Source: QHXW01 sp963768075 (GTDB lineage: Bacteria > Acidobacteriota > Terriglobia > Bryobacterales > Bryobacteraceae). Taken from it: DNA of 64,000 bases. Positions 36,508 through 45,938 of the stretch are shown one piece after another; position 1 is the first letter of the stretch; every line of letters starts with the position of its first letter. Location of the stretch: positions 248,001-312,000 of the forward strand of contig CAVYHD010000051.1 of the NCBI GenBank assembly GCA_963768075.1, given 5' to 3'. The translations under genes were made by a program, and so were the position numbers. The notes below the pieces were generated by a model. The model made no database searches, had not been told where the DNA came from, and worked only from the letters and a program-made list of their open reading frames with translations.

Positions 36508-37457
36508 TTACCGTCGCGGCTCTTGTTCCGCTGGCGCGCTCGCCGGAAACGGACCGGCTCCGCTTAGAATCACGATGCCGGGCTTGGCTTTCTCCAGTCC
36601 AGCCACCCCCTGCGGCGTCACTTTGGTTCCTTGCACGTCCAGGTATTTCAGACTTTTCCATTTGGCGAGTTCGGCGATCGCTCGATCGTCCACGTGTGAC
36701 GAGCCCGCCAGGCTGAGCTTCTCGACCTGGTCGAGTGTGGCCAAAATTCGCAAACCGTCCCAGGTTATCTCGGAGTAACTAAGCTTCAGCACTCGCAGTT
36801 GCTTGAGTTCGGAAATGGCTCGCGGCACTTCTTCCGGCATGGGAGTGCCCGGTTTGGCCCTATAGCCACCGGATCCTGGATGGGGGCCTCCCAAATCCAG
36901 GTATTCCAATGTAGGCAACAGGCGAAGCACTTCCAATGCACCTTGGTTCAACTTACTGCGCCCAATCGACAACTCCTTCAGTTTGGTAAGCGGCACCAGG
37001 CCATCGAGGCCGTTGTCGGTGACCTGCGTATAGGAGATATCGAGCGCTTCGAGCTGCGGTAGTCCGCTAACGATGGCCATCGTGCCGTCGAATATGCGGG
37101 TGCCGCGCAATTCAGACGCTTCAGATTCTTCCAATCCTGGATTGCCGTCATCCCCTGGTCGGTGATCTGCTCGGCGTAGAAGAGGTTGAGGTCGCGGATC
37201 TGCTTTGCGGGTTTGAGGTGCAACAGCCCTTCATCGGTAATGCGCGTATGCGAAAGGTCCAGCAGTTCGAGCTTCGGTAAGCGCGCTACGTCGAGCAGTT
37301 CGGTGTCGGTGACCCACGCCCCGCGTAAGTGCAACCCAATCACCTCTCCGTCGGCGTTGCGATCAATCTTGCCTCCGAGTCCGCCTACCCAGTCGGGACC
37401 ACTCCCGGCGAACAGGGGCAGGATCGCAATGAGAACCAGTACTCGAAGGGAAGACAT
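36508..37457 (-). CDS. Leucine-rich-repeat protein, secreted, one frameshift
   Basis: The start at 37457 is three bases after the stop of the larger LRR gene. A signal peptide (about 1-20) is followed by about nine repeats of the type LxxLxxLxLxxTxITDxGL. In the middle, near 37110, one base is missing (AATTGCG should read AATxTGCG), moving the second half (RGTRIFDGTMAIVSGLPQLE to the Pro/Ala-rich end) into another frame. Read through, the product is about 316 residues. The repeats are of the ribonuclease-inhibitor/FBXL-like type frequent in Planctomycetes and Acidobacteriota. Partner and role are unknown; a protein-binding scaffold outside the cytoplasm is likely. Confidence 0.75.
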
Positions 37458-37460
37458 GCT

Positions 37461-39482
37461 TTACAGCTTGCGCCGCGATTTCAGCGACGAATCCTTGTCC
37501 CAAAAAATCTGGCACTGGGGCAACGCCGCCCTAATCTCCTGGTAGCCCTTGTCGGAAACCAGCGTGTGATAGAGATCCAGCGTCTTGAGCGTTGGAATCG
37601 AGGCCAGCATTCCGGCGCCCTGGTCTCCCACATCTGTGCTGTCGAGGTCCAGTTCCTCGAGATTAGGCAGAGTTTTGAGAAGCGCCATTCCCTTGTCGCT
37701 CACTTTTGTGTAGTCGAAATTGATCGAGCGCAGAGTCTTGATGGCCGCCAGTTCAGCCACCCCCGCATCATCGATTTTGGTTTCAAACATGCGTAGCCGC
37801 TCCAGACGAGGCAGGGTCTTGAGTTGGGCCAGACCCTTGTTGGTGAACCGGCAATGGCTCAGGTTGAGATCCCGCAAACTGGCAATCCGGGCTAGACTCA
37901 CAAGACCGGCGTCGCTCACATCCACTCCGCGCAAGTCGAGTGCGCTCAAGTTAGTCAACTTGGCCAGGGGATCGAAACCGGCGTCGGTAACGTCGGAATT
38001 GCTGATCGACAGATGTTCGAGCGCCGTCAAATTGCTAATGGGAGGAAGAGCCGCGTCCGTGACCGACGTCGAAGTCAGGTCCAACTCCTGGAGCTGTGTC
38101 AGATGGGCGAGATATTGGAAGCCCGCGCCTTGCACCAGCACGCCAGACAGCATTAACCGGCGCAAATTCACCAGACTGCCTAGACTCTCGAGGCCACGGT
38201 CGGATACCGATGTGAAACTCAGGTTCAACTCGCGTAGGGTGGTCAGCCTCCGCAGAGACGGCATGCCCGCGTCGCTCACGTCGGTGGCTTCCAGATTCAA
38301 GCGCTCGAGGTGCGGCAAGGCTTTCAAATACGCTAATTCAGCATCGGTAAAGGGAGTCCGGGCAAGCGAGATAAATTGAATGTCGCCGTTCGAGATCCGC
38401 GCTTCTCCGCCCAGAGATTGGATCCACGCCGCAATGGCCTTTTGGCTTGTGCCTTTGGGCCGCTCGCTGCCGCGCGCAGTCACAGCCGGAGGCGCGTTGC
38501 TCACGTAAATCACTTGGCAGTCCGGCCGGGCGGCGCGCATCGCTTGGACGCCCGAGCCGTTGACGCCGGTGTAACGCACATCCAGCAACTCGAGTTTGGG
38601 CAGTGCCTGGAGTTTGGCCAAGCCGGCGTTGGTCATCCGGCTGCGGTACAGGTTCAGTTCGCGTAGATCCTGAAACTGGGATAAGACCGACGCGCTCTCA
38701 TCTGTGATTTGCGCGCCGAGAAGGTTCAGTTCCTTAAGATGGGTAAGCTTGCGAAGATACTCGACACCCTTGTCCGTAATCTTCACTCCGTAAAGATTGA
38801 GTGCCTCGAGCTGGGTGAGATCCTGGAGATACTTGATGCCGTCATCGGTCACCAGCGTCCCCATCATGGTGAGCCGGCGCAAGTTCTTCATGCCGGCCAG
38901 CGCCGTCATGCTTTGATCGGTCACGTAGGTGTCGTCGAGGTCGAGAAACTCGAGGTTGACGAAAGAGCTCAGACACTTAGGATCGTATATGGTGCTCAAC
39001 GCGACGCGCAGGTCCTTGAGCTCGCTCAACGGGGCCATGCGCACTAGACCCTTGTCCCAGAGATCCAGCCAAGCGAGGGTGGTTAGGCCCGTCTGGAACT
39101 TTTCCAGATGCTTCAAGCCGGCGAAGTAATCGAACATCTCGTCGGAGTAGGGGGATTTGACATCGCTGACGGGACTCCAGACGCGAGCCGGCAGGAACAT
39201 TTCAACGAGCCCGTCCAGTCTGGCGAGGGGCGCGAGTTCCTTGGGGTCCACTACGGTGCCGTGCATGTCCACGCCCACGACGCGGATCTCGCCCGCGGGG
39301 AGATCAAACGGGTCGCTGATGTACTCGGAGGCGCCGCCGAGCAGGACCCGGCCTCCTTCCCGGAGCACCCAAAGGGCAACGTCACGCTCGGAGCCGGCGG
39401 GACCCGTATCCGTGGCCAGCAGCGCCGGCGTTAGCGGTAAGGCGGCGGCGATCACCAGAACCAAGCGACTGGAAAAAAACAT
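37461..39482 (-). CDS. Large leucine-rich-repeat protein, secreted
   Basis: The 673-residue protein has a signal peptide (about 1-22), then a short conserved N-terminal region with VDMHGTVVDPKEL. LRRs of about 23-24 residues run in two blocks (about 85-330 and 375-660), separated by a linker rich in Ala, Pro and Ser (PPAVTARGSERPKGTSQ). The second block starts with a new degenerate repeat set (WIQSLGGEARISNGDIQFI), suggesting an internal duplication of the whole domain. Repeats follow LxxLxxLxLxxTxVTDxGL. It is followed three bases later by a second, smaller LRR gene, so the two form an operon. Likely a secreted or surface binding protein. Confidence 0.85.
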   Translation of the reverse strand: MFFSSRLVLVIAAALPLTPALLATDTGPAGSERDVALWVLREGGRVLLGGASEYISDPFDLPAGEIRVVGVDMHGTVVDPKELAPLARLDGLVEMFLPARVWSPVSDVKSPYSDEMFDYFAGLKHLEKFQTGLTTLAWLDLWDKGLVRMAPLSELKDLRVALSTIYDPKCLSSFVNLEFLDLDDTYVTDQSMTALAGMKNLRRLTMMGTLVTDDGIKYLQDLTQLEALNLYGVKITDKGVEYLRKLTHLKELNLLGAQITDESASVLSQFQDLRELNLYRSRMTNAGLAKLQALPKLELLDVRYTGVNGSGVQAMRAARPDCQVIYVSNAPPAVTARGSERPKGTSQKAIAAWIQSLGGEARISNGDIQFISLARTPFTDAELAYLKALPHLERLNLEATDVSDAGMPSLRRLTTLRELNLSFTSVSDRGLESLGSLVNLRRLMLSGVLVQGAGFQYLAHLTQLQELDLTSTSVTDAALPPISNLTALEHLSISNSDVTDAGFDPLAKLTNLSALDLRGVDVSDAGLVSLARIASLRDLNLSHCRFTNKGLAQLKTLPRLERLRMFETKIDDAGVAELAAIKTLRSINFDYTKVSDKGMALLKTLPNLEELDLDSTDVGDQGAGMLASIPTLKTLDLYHTLVSDKGYQEIRAALPQCQIFWDKDSSLKSRRKL

Positions 39483-39684
39483 AAAAGAGCTCCTGGCCTG
39501 CCGGTATTATATCTTGGCGCGGCCCTCGCTTTCGCGATTGCAGACGTTTGACACTGAGATGATCGCCAAGGTGGAAATGATCGATTCGGCGCAGCGGGTA
39601 AACTGCGGCTCCCGGGATCAGCCGATGGCGCCTTCGTATATACTGGCCCAGAAACCGGAAATTCGGGGTACAATACCTGACTCA

Positions 39685-40623
39685 ATGGGCACAATGATGA
39701 AGTCTGGCACAAACAGGCGTGGGAGTGGCGCAGTCATTTGGACTGGTTTGGCGGTGCTGGCTATCGTGGTGTACCTCGCCATCGGCGTGCGCGCGGCGAA
39801 CACGTGGGCGCATCCACGGCGCAACACCTATTTTTCCGCAACACCGGCGTCATTCAATCTGGAATATCGCGACGTGCGCTTGCCCTCACGGGATGCCGGC
39901 ATCGAAATCTCCGGATGGTGGATTCCCAGGGCCGGGAGCAGCAAGGCCATCGTGATGGTCCATGGGAGGGGCGAAAATCGCACTACCGAGTTTTACAGCC
40001 ACTTCCTCGATCTTGGCGCCGCGCTCAACACTTTTCAGGGCCGCGGCTTCAATATTCTGATGATTGACTTGCGCGCGCACGGCTTGAGCGGCGGCGTTGA
40101 CTCCGCGTGGGGCGTTGGTGAGCGGCACGATGTTGAAGGCGCGGTCGACTGGGTCAAGGGCCAGGGATTTCAGCCGGCCAGCATTGGAGCGTTGGGTGCC
40201 TCGCTTGGCGCGACATCGTGCGTCTACGCCACGGCCGACGACCCGGACATTAGTGCGCTCGTCACCGATGGCGCCGGCGTCGATGAATACGCAAGTCTCG
40301 AGAGGGGCTGGAAGAGGTCATCAGGCACGCCCCAGTTCTTCTTCCCCGCGGCGCAGCTCATGGAACGCGTCCTCTATGGGTACGATCTCCGCACACTGCG
40401 GCCCGTAGACGCTATGAAGCGGATTTCCCCCCGGCCTGTGCTGCTCATCTATGGCCTTCTGGAATTGCCCGCCGACAGCGACCGGCGCCCGCAGATTAAG
40501 GCTGCTTTGCCGGACGCTGAGCTATGGGTGGTGCCAGGAGCCATCCATACCAGCGCTTACACGATGGTTCCACAACCCTACCTCGCTAAAGTCGGGGCAT
40601 TCTTCGAGAAGAACCTGAAGTAG
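39685..40623 (+). CDS. Alpha/beta hydrolase, membrane-anchored
   Basis: The 312-residue protein has an N-terminal hydrophobic segment (about 14-38) that probably anchors it. It is followed by an alpha/beta hydrolase core: GWWIPRAGSSKAIVMVHGRGENR (oxyanion HG motif), LMIDLRAHGLSGG, and the nucleophile in IGALGASLGATS (GxSxG with the Ser in GASLG). A catalytic Asp/Glu lies near LIYGLLELPAD and His in PGAIHTSAYT. It resembles dienelactone-hydrolase/esterase-like or prolyl-peptidase-type proteins. ATG 39685 is used; ATGs at 39694 and 39697 are equally possible. An upstream in-frame extension runs antisense over the LRR gene and is not coding. Confidence 0.8.
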   Translation: MGTMMKSGTNRRGSGAVIWTGLAVLAIVVYLAIGVRAANTWAHPRRNTYFSATPASFNLEYRDVRLPSRDAGIEISGWWIPRAGSSKAIVMVHGRGENRTTEFYSHFLDLGAALNTFQGRGFNILMIDLRAHGLSGGVDSAWGVGERHDVEGAVDWVKGQGFQPASIGALGASLGATSCVYATADDPDISALVTDGAGVDEYASLERGWKRSSGTPQFFFPAAQLMERVLYGYDLRTLRPVDAMKRISPRPVLLIYGLLELPADSDRRPQIKAALPDAELWVVPGAIHTSAYTMVPQPYLAKVGAFFEKNLK

Positions 40624-40633
40624 AAGAACGAAA

Positions 40634-41752
40634 GTGTCGCGCGCCGCCATCAGCGTTTTTTTGGTTCTTTATCTTTCGATGGCTCCGGCCGCCAATGCGC
40701 AGCAATCCAACGCTTCCACAACGGCCTCAAATGACTCCCTGAGCGGAGCAAGGCTGACAGAATTCACATCACTCGAGCCGATCGACACCCATACCCACGC
40801 ATTTCAAACCGGGGCGGCCTTCGTCGGAATGCTCGAGCGGCTGCACATGCACGTTCTGGACATTTTGGTTGTAGACGACAGAAACCCATATCGAACTTCG
40901 ACGGAGCGGCAGCGTCAGGATGCTCTGAAGTTCGTGGTTTCCAGCATGGGCCACGCGCAGCTCTGTACTACTTTCGATCCGTTTCAGTTCAACAACGCTA
41001 ACTTTCCCCAGGAAGCGATTGACGCTCTGAATCAAGACTTCGCGCGCGGCGCAGTTGCCGTAAAGATTTGGAAAAATGTGGGAATGGAGCTCAAGAACGC
41101 GTCGGGGCAGTATGTCATGCCGGATGATCCGCGGTTCGAGCCCATTTTCAGGGACATCGCCGCACATCATAGAACATTGATCGCCCACTTAGCGGAGCCC
41201 GATGCCGCGTGGGGATCTCAAGACCCTCACGCTCCCTACGCGGGATATTATAAGGCGAATCCCCAGTGGGACATGAGCAAGCAAGCAGGTGCTCCTCAAA
41301 AAGAAGCCATTCTCCGGGCGAGAGACCACTTGCTCGCAATGAATCCGGACCTTCGAGTTGTGGGAGCACACCTCGGAAGCATGGAAGATCATCTTGACCA
41401 GGTCGAGGCTCGCTTACGGCTTTATCCAAACTTCGCGGTCGATACCGCGGCCCGCGTGCAGAGCCTCGTTATTCAACCCCGGGAAAAGGCGCAGGCCTTC
41501 CTCGTGAAGTATCAGGATCGGATTCTATACGGCACAGATCTTGGTTTCTATCCAGGAAGAGGCGATCAGGCAGCAGCTCAAGATTGGGAAAACCAGTATG
41601 CGCTCGATTGGCGTTATTTTGCCACGGACGACAGTTTCGAATACCACGGACATAAGGTCGAAGGCCTGAACCTTCCGCGTTCCGTGCTAAAGAAGCTGTA
41701 TCACGACAACGCAGTTCACTGGATCCCAGGCATTGACGGCAACGGGCACTGA
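40634..41752 (+). CDS. Amidohydrolase-2 family protein, secreted
   Basis: The 372-residue protein starts at GTG 40634, 10 bases after the hydrolase stop, and has a signal peptide (about 1-23). The metal-dependent hydrolase barrel shows IDTHTH (first His pair), a second metal His in LIAHLAEP, a third in VVGAHLGSM, and a catalytic Asp in YGTDLGF. The set matches the amidohydrolase-related (decarboxylase/ACMSD-like) superfamily. No binding residue appears missing. Substrate unknown. Because it directly follows the alpha/beta hydrolase gene, both may act on the same compound. Confidence 0.82.
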   Translation: MSRAAISVFLVLYLSMAPAANAQQSNASTTASNDSLSGARLTEFTSLEPIDTHTHAFQTGAAFVGMLERLHMHVLDILVVDDRNPYRTSTERQRQDALKFVVSSMGHAQLCTTFDPFQFNNANFPQEAIDALNQDFARGAVAVKIWKNVGMELKNASGQYVMPDDPRFEPIFRDIAAHHRTLIAHLAEPDAAWGSQDPHAPYAGYYKANPQWDMSKQAGAPQKEAILRARDHLLAMNPDLRVVGAHLGSMEDHLDQVEARLRLYPNFAVDTAARVQSLVIQPREKAQAFLVKYQDRILYGTDLGFYPGRGDQAAAQDWENQYALDWRYFATDDSFEYHGHKVEGLNLPRSVLKKLYHDNAVHWIPGIDGNGH

Positions 41753-41814
41753 AACGTCTACGATAATCTGTTCCGGGTCGGGGAGCCAGCAGGTGCCGAC
41801 CGCGGCGCTACTAC

Positions 41815-43605
41815 TCAACGCGGAGCCCGTACCGGCTCACCGATTACCTTGGCCCACTGGTTCGCTATATTCGGATCTCTGGCAACACCCTCACCGTTGC
41901 GATAAAGATTCCAGGTGTGTCTGGCAGCTACGAGATCGCCGCCTTCCGAGGCCTTGATCCACCATTTCCCAGCCTCGGCGTAGTTCTGCTGTACTCCCTT
42001 GCCGTCGGCGTACATCATGGCCACGGCCGACTCCGCAGGCACGTAAGCCTGGTTGGCAGCCCTCAACATATATTGGAAAGCGGAGGCGGGATCTTGGTTT
42101 GCAGGTTGGCCGGTTCCTAGGTTGTAGCCCATTAGGGCGGCGCCACCCATGCAGTAAAGATCCACGGGCTCCTCTGTACCGCGGTTGCCCGGGTAAGCCG
42201 CGCTCTGTCCAGTCTTGCCCAAACCGCAGACCTCATAATCCTTCAGGGCGCCTGTTTCCCTGGCAGTGACATCGGCAAGCCATTTCTCCCAGCCGCCATC
42301 TGGCGCCTTTCGCCGCTCGTCTCCTGGTCCGCTGGGATCGTACGCCGGAGCCAGGATGCCGGCGGCCGTCGCGCGCAGGGGTTCCTCCTTATCCTGAAGA
42401 AGAGAGATCAGGGCCTGGAACATGGGCGGATCCTGACGAACGCCCTTCACTTGAAGTCGCACTGCGTAGCCGAGCGCATCCGTCGCATTGAGACGATCGA
42501 GAGCATCCGCATTCTGATCCATGGCAAGCTGGATCAGCGCCAGCTGGGCTGCTTCGTAGCGCCAATCGGCATACATCGCCAGTGCGCGGGTCGCTGCTTG
42601 GCGCACTTCGATCGCCGGATCGGAGAGCTTCTTCGTAAGGGCGATCGTCGTAGCCTCGTTGAAGATCGCATGGCTGCACGTCTCCGCCGCCGCGGCCCGG
42701 ACGCTGGCGTCCTTGGAATCGAGCAGCTCCCGCACAATGGCGCCCGCGGGAGCGCCGCCCACCAGTGCCAGCTCCGGATAGTAGCCATCCGCCGGAGCAG
42801 GTGGCGCGCCCTTAAAGGTATCGAGCAGTTTCCTCTCCCCCGGCGAGGCCGCGAGGTTCTTGTTCCGCAGCTGCGTCGCCCAAGCGATCGCATTGTCATT
42901 GCTCGGCGGATGGTACGTTCGATCTCCGAGTTCATCGAACTCGCGATAAATGATGTGATAGCCCTTGGCCTTCAGGCGAGGATAGGTGTCGCGAACGCAG
43001 GCGAGATGGTTCTCCAAATCACGGCGTCCAAGCGTCATGTAAATCTCCGGAGCGCTGTTTACAAAATCCAGAGGCTCCTTTAGTTCGGAGGGCATCAACC
43101 AGGCGCCCCAACTGTACATGATGGCCGCGGTGACGATGTTGGGATGTGTCATCATGAATTCCGCGGAAATCTTGGCGCCCTCGCCCTTGCCGTACATGTA
43201 CACGCGGCGCGGATTGATCGGATAGGTCTTCTTCGCCCACGCGATCAGCTTCTCCAACGGATCGTGATCTTGCGGTCCGAATTTCCGGCCCTGCGGCGCG
43301 GCGGCGAGCAAAATGTAATGTTCGGTGAGCCTTTGCCGCCACAAGGACTGGCGCACAGGAAAGAGATCGTTCCCGGTGGGAGTGTCGTGCTCCTGGAAGC
43401 ACAAAAGCAAGCCGACCTGCCTGGCCGGATCCGTTGTGCCGGCGGGTGCGATGACGGCGGGAACCTCGATGATGTATTTGATAATCGTTTTTCCCCCCTC
43501 ATCCTTGAGTTCCGTTTCTTTCGCGGCGCGGAGCGGCGCGACGAGATAGCCTGCGAGGGCCACGGCAAGCCAACAGAACGATCGGTCGAAAGACGTTGAT
43601 TTCAT
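41815..43605 (-). CDS. Secreted alpha/beta-hydrolase-like domain lacking the nucleophile, with HEAT-like and Sel1-like repeats
   Basis: The 596-residue protein has a signal peptide (about 1-27) followed by three regions. Residues 40-250 resemble a PHB-depolymerase/esterase-type hydrolase (LLLCFQEHDTPTG, HYILLAAAPQGRKFGP, and the turn VYMYGKGEGAKISAEF). The GxSxG position reads G139-K-G-E-G143, so the nucleophile Ser is Gly141. Residues 285-420 are HEAT-like (ASVRAAAAETCSHAI, EVRQAATRALAMYADWRYE). Residues 500-595 contain Sel1-type repeats (AESAVAMMYADGKGVQQNYAEAGKW and similar). The protein is more likely a binding or scaffold module than an enzyme. It is oriented away from the efflux operon; neither neighbour explains it. 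Confidence 0.7.
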   Translation of the reverse strand: MKSTSFDRSFCWLAVALAGYLVAPLRAAKETELKDEGGKTIIKYIIEVPAVIAPAGTTDPARQVGLLLCFQEHDTPTGNDLFPVRQSLWRQRLTEHYILLAAAPQGRKFGPQDHDPLEKLIAWAKKTYPINPRRVYMYGKGEGAKISAEFMMTHPNIVTAAIMYSWGAWLMPSELKEPLDFVNSAPEIYMTLGRRDLENHLACVRDTYPRLKAKGYHIIYREFDELGDRTYHPPSNDNAIAWATQLRNKNLAASPGERKLLDTFKGAPPAPADGYYPELALVGGAPAGAIVRELLDSKDASVRAAAAETCSHAIFNEATTIALTKKLSDPAIEVRQAATRALAMYADWRYEAAQLALIQLAMDQNADALDRLNATDALGYAVRLQVKGVRQDPPMFQALISLLQDKEEPLRATAAGILAPAYDPSGPGDERRKAPDGGWEKWLADVTARETGALKDYEVCGLGKTGQSAAYPGNRGTEEPVDLYCMGGAALMGYNLGTGQPANQDPASAFQYMLRAANQAYVPAESAVAMMYADGKGVQQNYAEAGKWWIKASEGGDLVAARHTWNLYRNGEGVARDPNIANQWAKVIGEPVRAPR

Positions 43606-43681
43606 GGCTGGTTTTATTCTGGCATTTCGCCGCTACATTGGTCGAACGCAGTTTTAGCTGTTAGCTGCCCGCCGGAATTTA

Positions 43682-43731
43682 ATTTGATTTCACAATGATT
43701 TGGTTTACAATCATTTTGCTTTTCATCAAAT
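43682..43731 (+). promoter_or_regulatory. Promoter embedded in nested palindromes, likely MarR operator
   Basis: Inner repeat AATGATT (43694-43700) / AATCATT (43709-43715) is perfect with an eight-base spacer. An outer repeat ATTTGAT (43682-43688) / ATCAAAT (43725-43731) flanks it. TTGATT (43684-43689) and TACAAT (43706-43711), 16 bases apart, make a convincing sigma-70 promoter inside the repeats. The ATG of the HlyD-like gene follows at 43744 after GAGG. MarR-family repressors bind such A/T-rich palindromes, and the operon encodes a MarR protein, so autoregulation is inferred. The site lies in an A/T-rich patch within G+C-rich surroundings. Confidence 0.6.
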
Positions 43732-43743
43732 GAGGTCTTTCGC

Positions 43744-44910
43744 ATGAAACGAGCGATCCTTCTGTTGCTGATTGTGGCCATCGCGCGTGGCGATCTGGTG
43801 GGAGCAGCGTCCGCGTCCGCAGACGCTCGTGCTGACCGGCACCGTGGACGGCAACGAAGTGGTGGTGGGCAGCAAGATCACTGGCCGCATCGTGAGCCTG
43901 GCGGTGGACGACGGGCAATGGGTTAAGGCCGGCGACCTGATTGCCGTGCTCGATCAGGACGAGTTGCGCGCCGACCAGGGCGCCGCCGGCCACGCCATCG
44001 CGCAGGCCCGCGCCAGCGCGCAGCAGTCGGTGGCCCAGACGGAGCTGCTGGAAAAAACGTTGCCCACCAAAGTCCGCCAGGCCGAGGCGCAGGTGGCGCA
44101 AGCCCAAGCCCAACTGCAGCAGGCCAGGCGCAAGTGGCGCAAACCAGGCCATGCGGCAGGCGAGGCGCAAGTGGCCCAGGCGGCCGGTGGCCAAGGCCCA
44201 GGACAACTTCAACCGCATCCGGCCGCTGGTGCAAAGGGACATCAATCCGCCGCAGGACCTGGTCACGGCCCAAACCGATCTGGACTCCGCCAAGGCCAAT
44301 GAACAGGCGGCGCAAGCCTGGGTCGAGCCGGCGATCGCAGCGGCGCCGTCGGCCGTGGCGGCGGCGCAGGCCGCGCTGGCGGACGCCCAGCAGGAGGAAA
44401 GCCAGGTCGCCGTACAACAGCGGCAGACCGATGCGTTTCGCGCGGCCGAAGCGCAGGCCGAGGCCAATGCGGCCGCCGCCACCGCGCGCTTCGGCCAGAC
44501 CCGGATTTTTGCGCCGGCCAGCGGCATTGTGACACTGCGGGCGGCGCGGCAAGGCGAGGTGGTGAACCCCGGCAGTCCGATCGTCACGCTCTTCGACTTG
44601 AGTTCGACCTGGGTGGATGCCGACGTCGAGGAAACCTACGCCGATCTCATCGCGATGGGACAGACGTTGCGCGTGCGCCTGCCTTCGGGCACCGAGATCA
44701 CCGGTCCCGTGATCTACAAAGCGGTGGAAGCCGATTTCGCCACGCAGCGCGACGTCAGCCGCACCAAGCGCGACATCAAGACGGTGGCCATACGCGTGCG
44801 CGTGCCCAATCCAGAGGGCAAGCTCCCGCTGGGCATGACCGCCTGGGTGATGCTGCCGGTACCGGCCTTGCCGCCGCCTCCGCCGGTCAGCGAACAGCGC
44901 GAAGGATTAG
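43744..44910 (+). CDS. HlyD-type membrane-fusion protein (efflux adaptor), frameshifted
   Basis: The adaptor of a tripartite ABC efflux system. MKRAILLLLIVA at ATG 43744 gives the membrane anchor, and a shift near 43785 moves to WWEQRPRPQTLVLTGTVDGN, then GRIVSLAVDDGQWVKAGDLI (lipoyl half-motif). A second shift near 44145 leads to a coiled coil (AKAQDNFNRI to AEANAAAATARFGQTRI), the second lipoyl half FAPASGIVTLRAARQGEVV and a beta-barrel domain. The last frame has no stop before the ATPase gene: it reads through into it as a single open frame. A TAG at 44908 in the next frame sits five bases before the ATPase ATG. The natural end is probably there, so a third missing base is suspected. Confidence 0.75.
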
Positions 44911-44915
44911 CCGTC

Positions 44916-45938
44916 ATGGAAGCTCGCAAAGTCAATCCTCAAAACGGCGTCGCGATCGAGGTCGAAGGCATCAGCAAGCGCTTTGGCGCGCTGCTGGCGG
45001 TCGATAACGTCAGCTTCACGGTCCAGAGCGGCGAGATCTTCGGTCTCCTCGGACCCAACGGCGCGGGCAAGAGCACGCTCATCCGCATGTTGACGACGCT
45101 CGTGCCTCCCACCAGCGGCACGGCGATCGTGGCCGGGCACGATATTATTCGCGACCCCAACGCGGTGCGCGCCAGTATTGGGGTCATTCCGCAGAACATG
45201 ACCAGCGATCCCGAGCTCACCTGCGCCGAGAATTTGGGCATTCACGCCCGGCTGTACGGCATCACCGGCGCGCGGCGCCGCCAGCGCACGGCGGAGTTGC
45301 TCGAAGCTGTCGGCCTATCCGACCGCGCCGACGCTCTTGCCGCCACGCTGTCGGGTGGTATGCGGCGGCGGCTGGAGATCGCGCGCGGCTTGGTGCACGA
45401 CCCGCAGATCCTGTTCTTGGACGAACCCACCACCGGCCTCGACCCGGTCTCACGCATTTCGGTGTGGGAGATGATCACGCATCTGCGCGCCCAACAGGGC
45501 CGCACGCTCTTTCTCACCACGCATTACATGGACGAGGCCGACCGCCTCTGCGACCGGGTCGCGATCGTCGATAGCGGCCGCATCGTAGCACTGGACACGC
45601 CCGTGGCGCTGAAGGCGTCGGTACCCGGCGCCAGCCGCATCGAAGTGCAGTTCCAGCCCGATCTGCCCCACGGCGCCGCCGACCTGGAGTCGTTGCCGGC
45701 CGTCAAGTCGGTGCGCGCGCTGGGCTCGGCCACCTATCGCGTCTCCAGCGACCGCGGCCCGGCCTCGGCGCAGGAACTGGTCGAACTGGCGCGCGAGCAC
45801 AAGCTCGAGTTGAAAAGCTTGTCGGTGCAATCCACCAGTCTGGACGACGTATTCCTGCATTACACCGGCCATGGTCTGGCAGAGATGGCCGAAGCCGCCG
45901 TTCCCGGCGCCCCAGGGAAGAAAGGCGGCCCCCGATGA
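44916..45938 (+). CDS. ABC transporter ATP-binding protein (DrrA/YbhF-like)
   Basis: The 340-residue ATPase has Walker A GPNGAGKST, signature LSGGMRRRLEIARGL, Walker B ILFLDEPTTGLDP and switch LTTHYMDEADRLCDR, followed by a C-terminal DUF4162-like extension. It belongs to the DrrA/CcmA-type ABC-2 exporters for drugs or polymers. The start ATG at 44916 is preceded by GAAGGA. It is currently in one open frame with the HlyD-like gene, but the encoded start motif (MEARKVNPQNGVAIEVEGISK) shows an independent protein. The stop overlaps the permease start (ATGA), indicating translational coupling. Confidence 0.93.
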   Translation: MEARKVNPQNGVAIEVEGISKRFGALLAVDNVSFTVQSGEIFGLLGPNGAGKSTLIRMLTTLVPPTSGTAIVAGHDIIRDPNAVRASIGVIPQNMTSDPELTCAENLGIHARLYGITGARRRQRTAELLEAVGLSDRADALAATLSGGMRRRLEIARGLVHDPQILFLDEPTTGLDPVSRISVWEMITHLRAQQGRTLFLTTHYMDEADRLCDRVAIVDSGRIVALDTPVALKASVPGASRIEVQFQPDLPHGAADLESLPAVKSVRALGSATYRVSSDRGPASAQELVELAREHKLELKSLSVQSTSLDDVFLHYTGHGLAEMAEAAVPGAPGKKGGPR

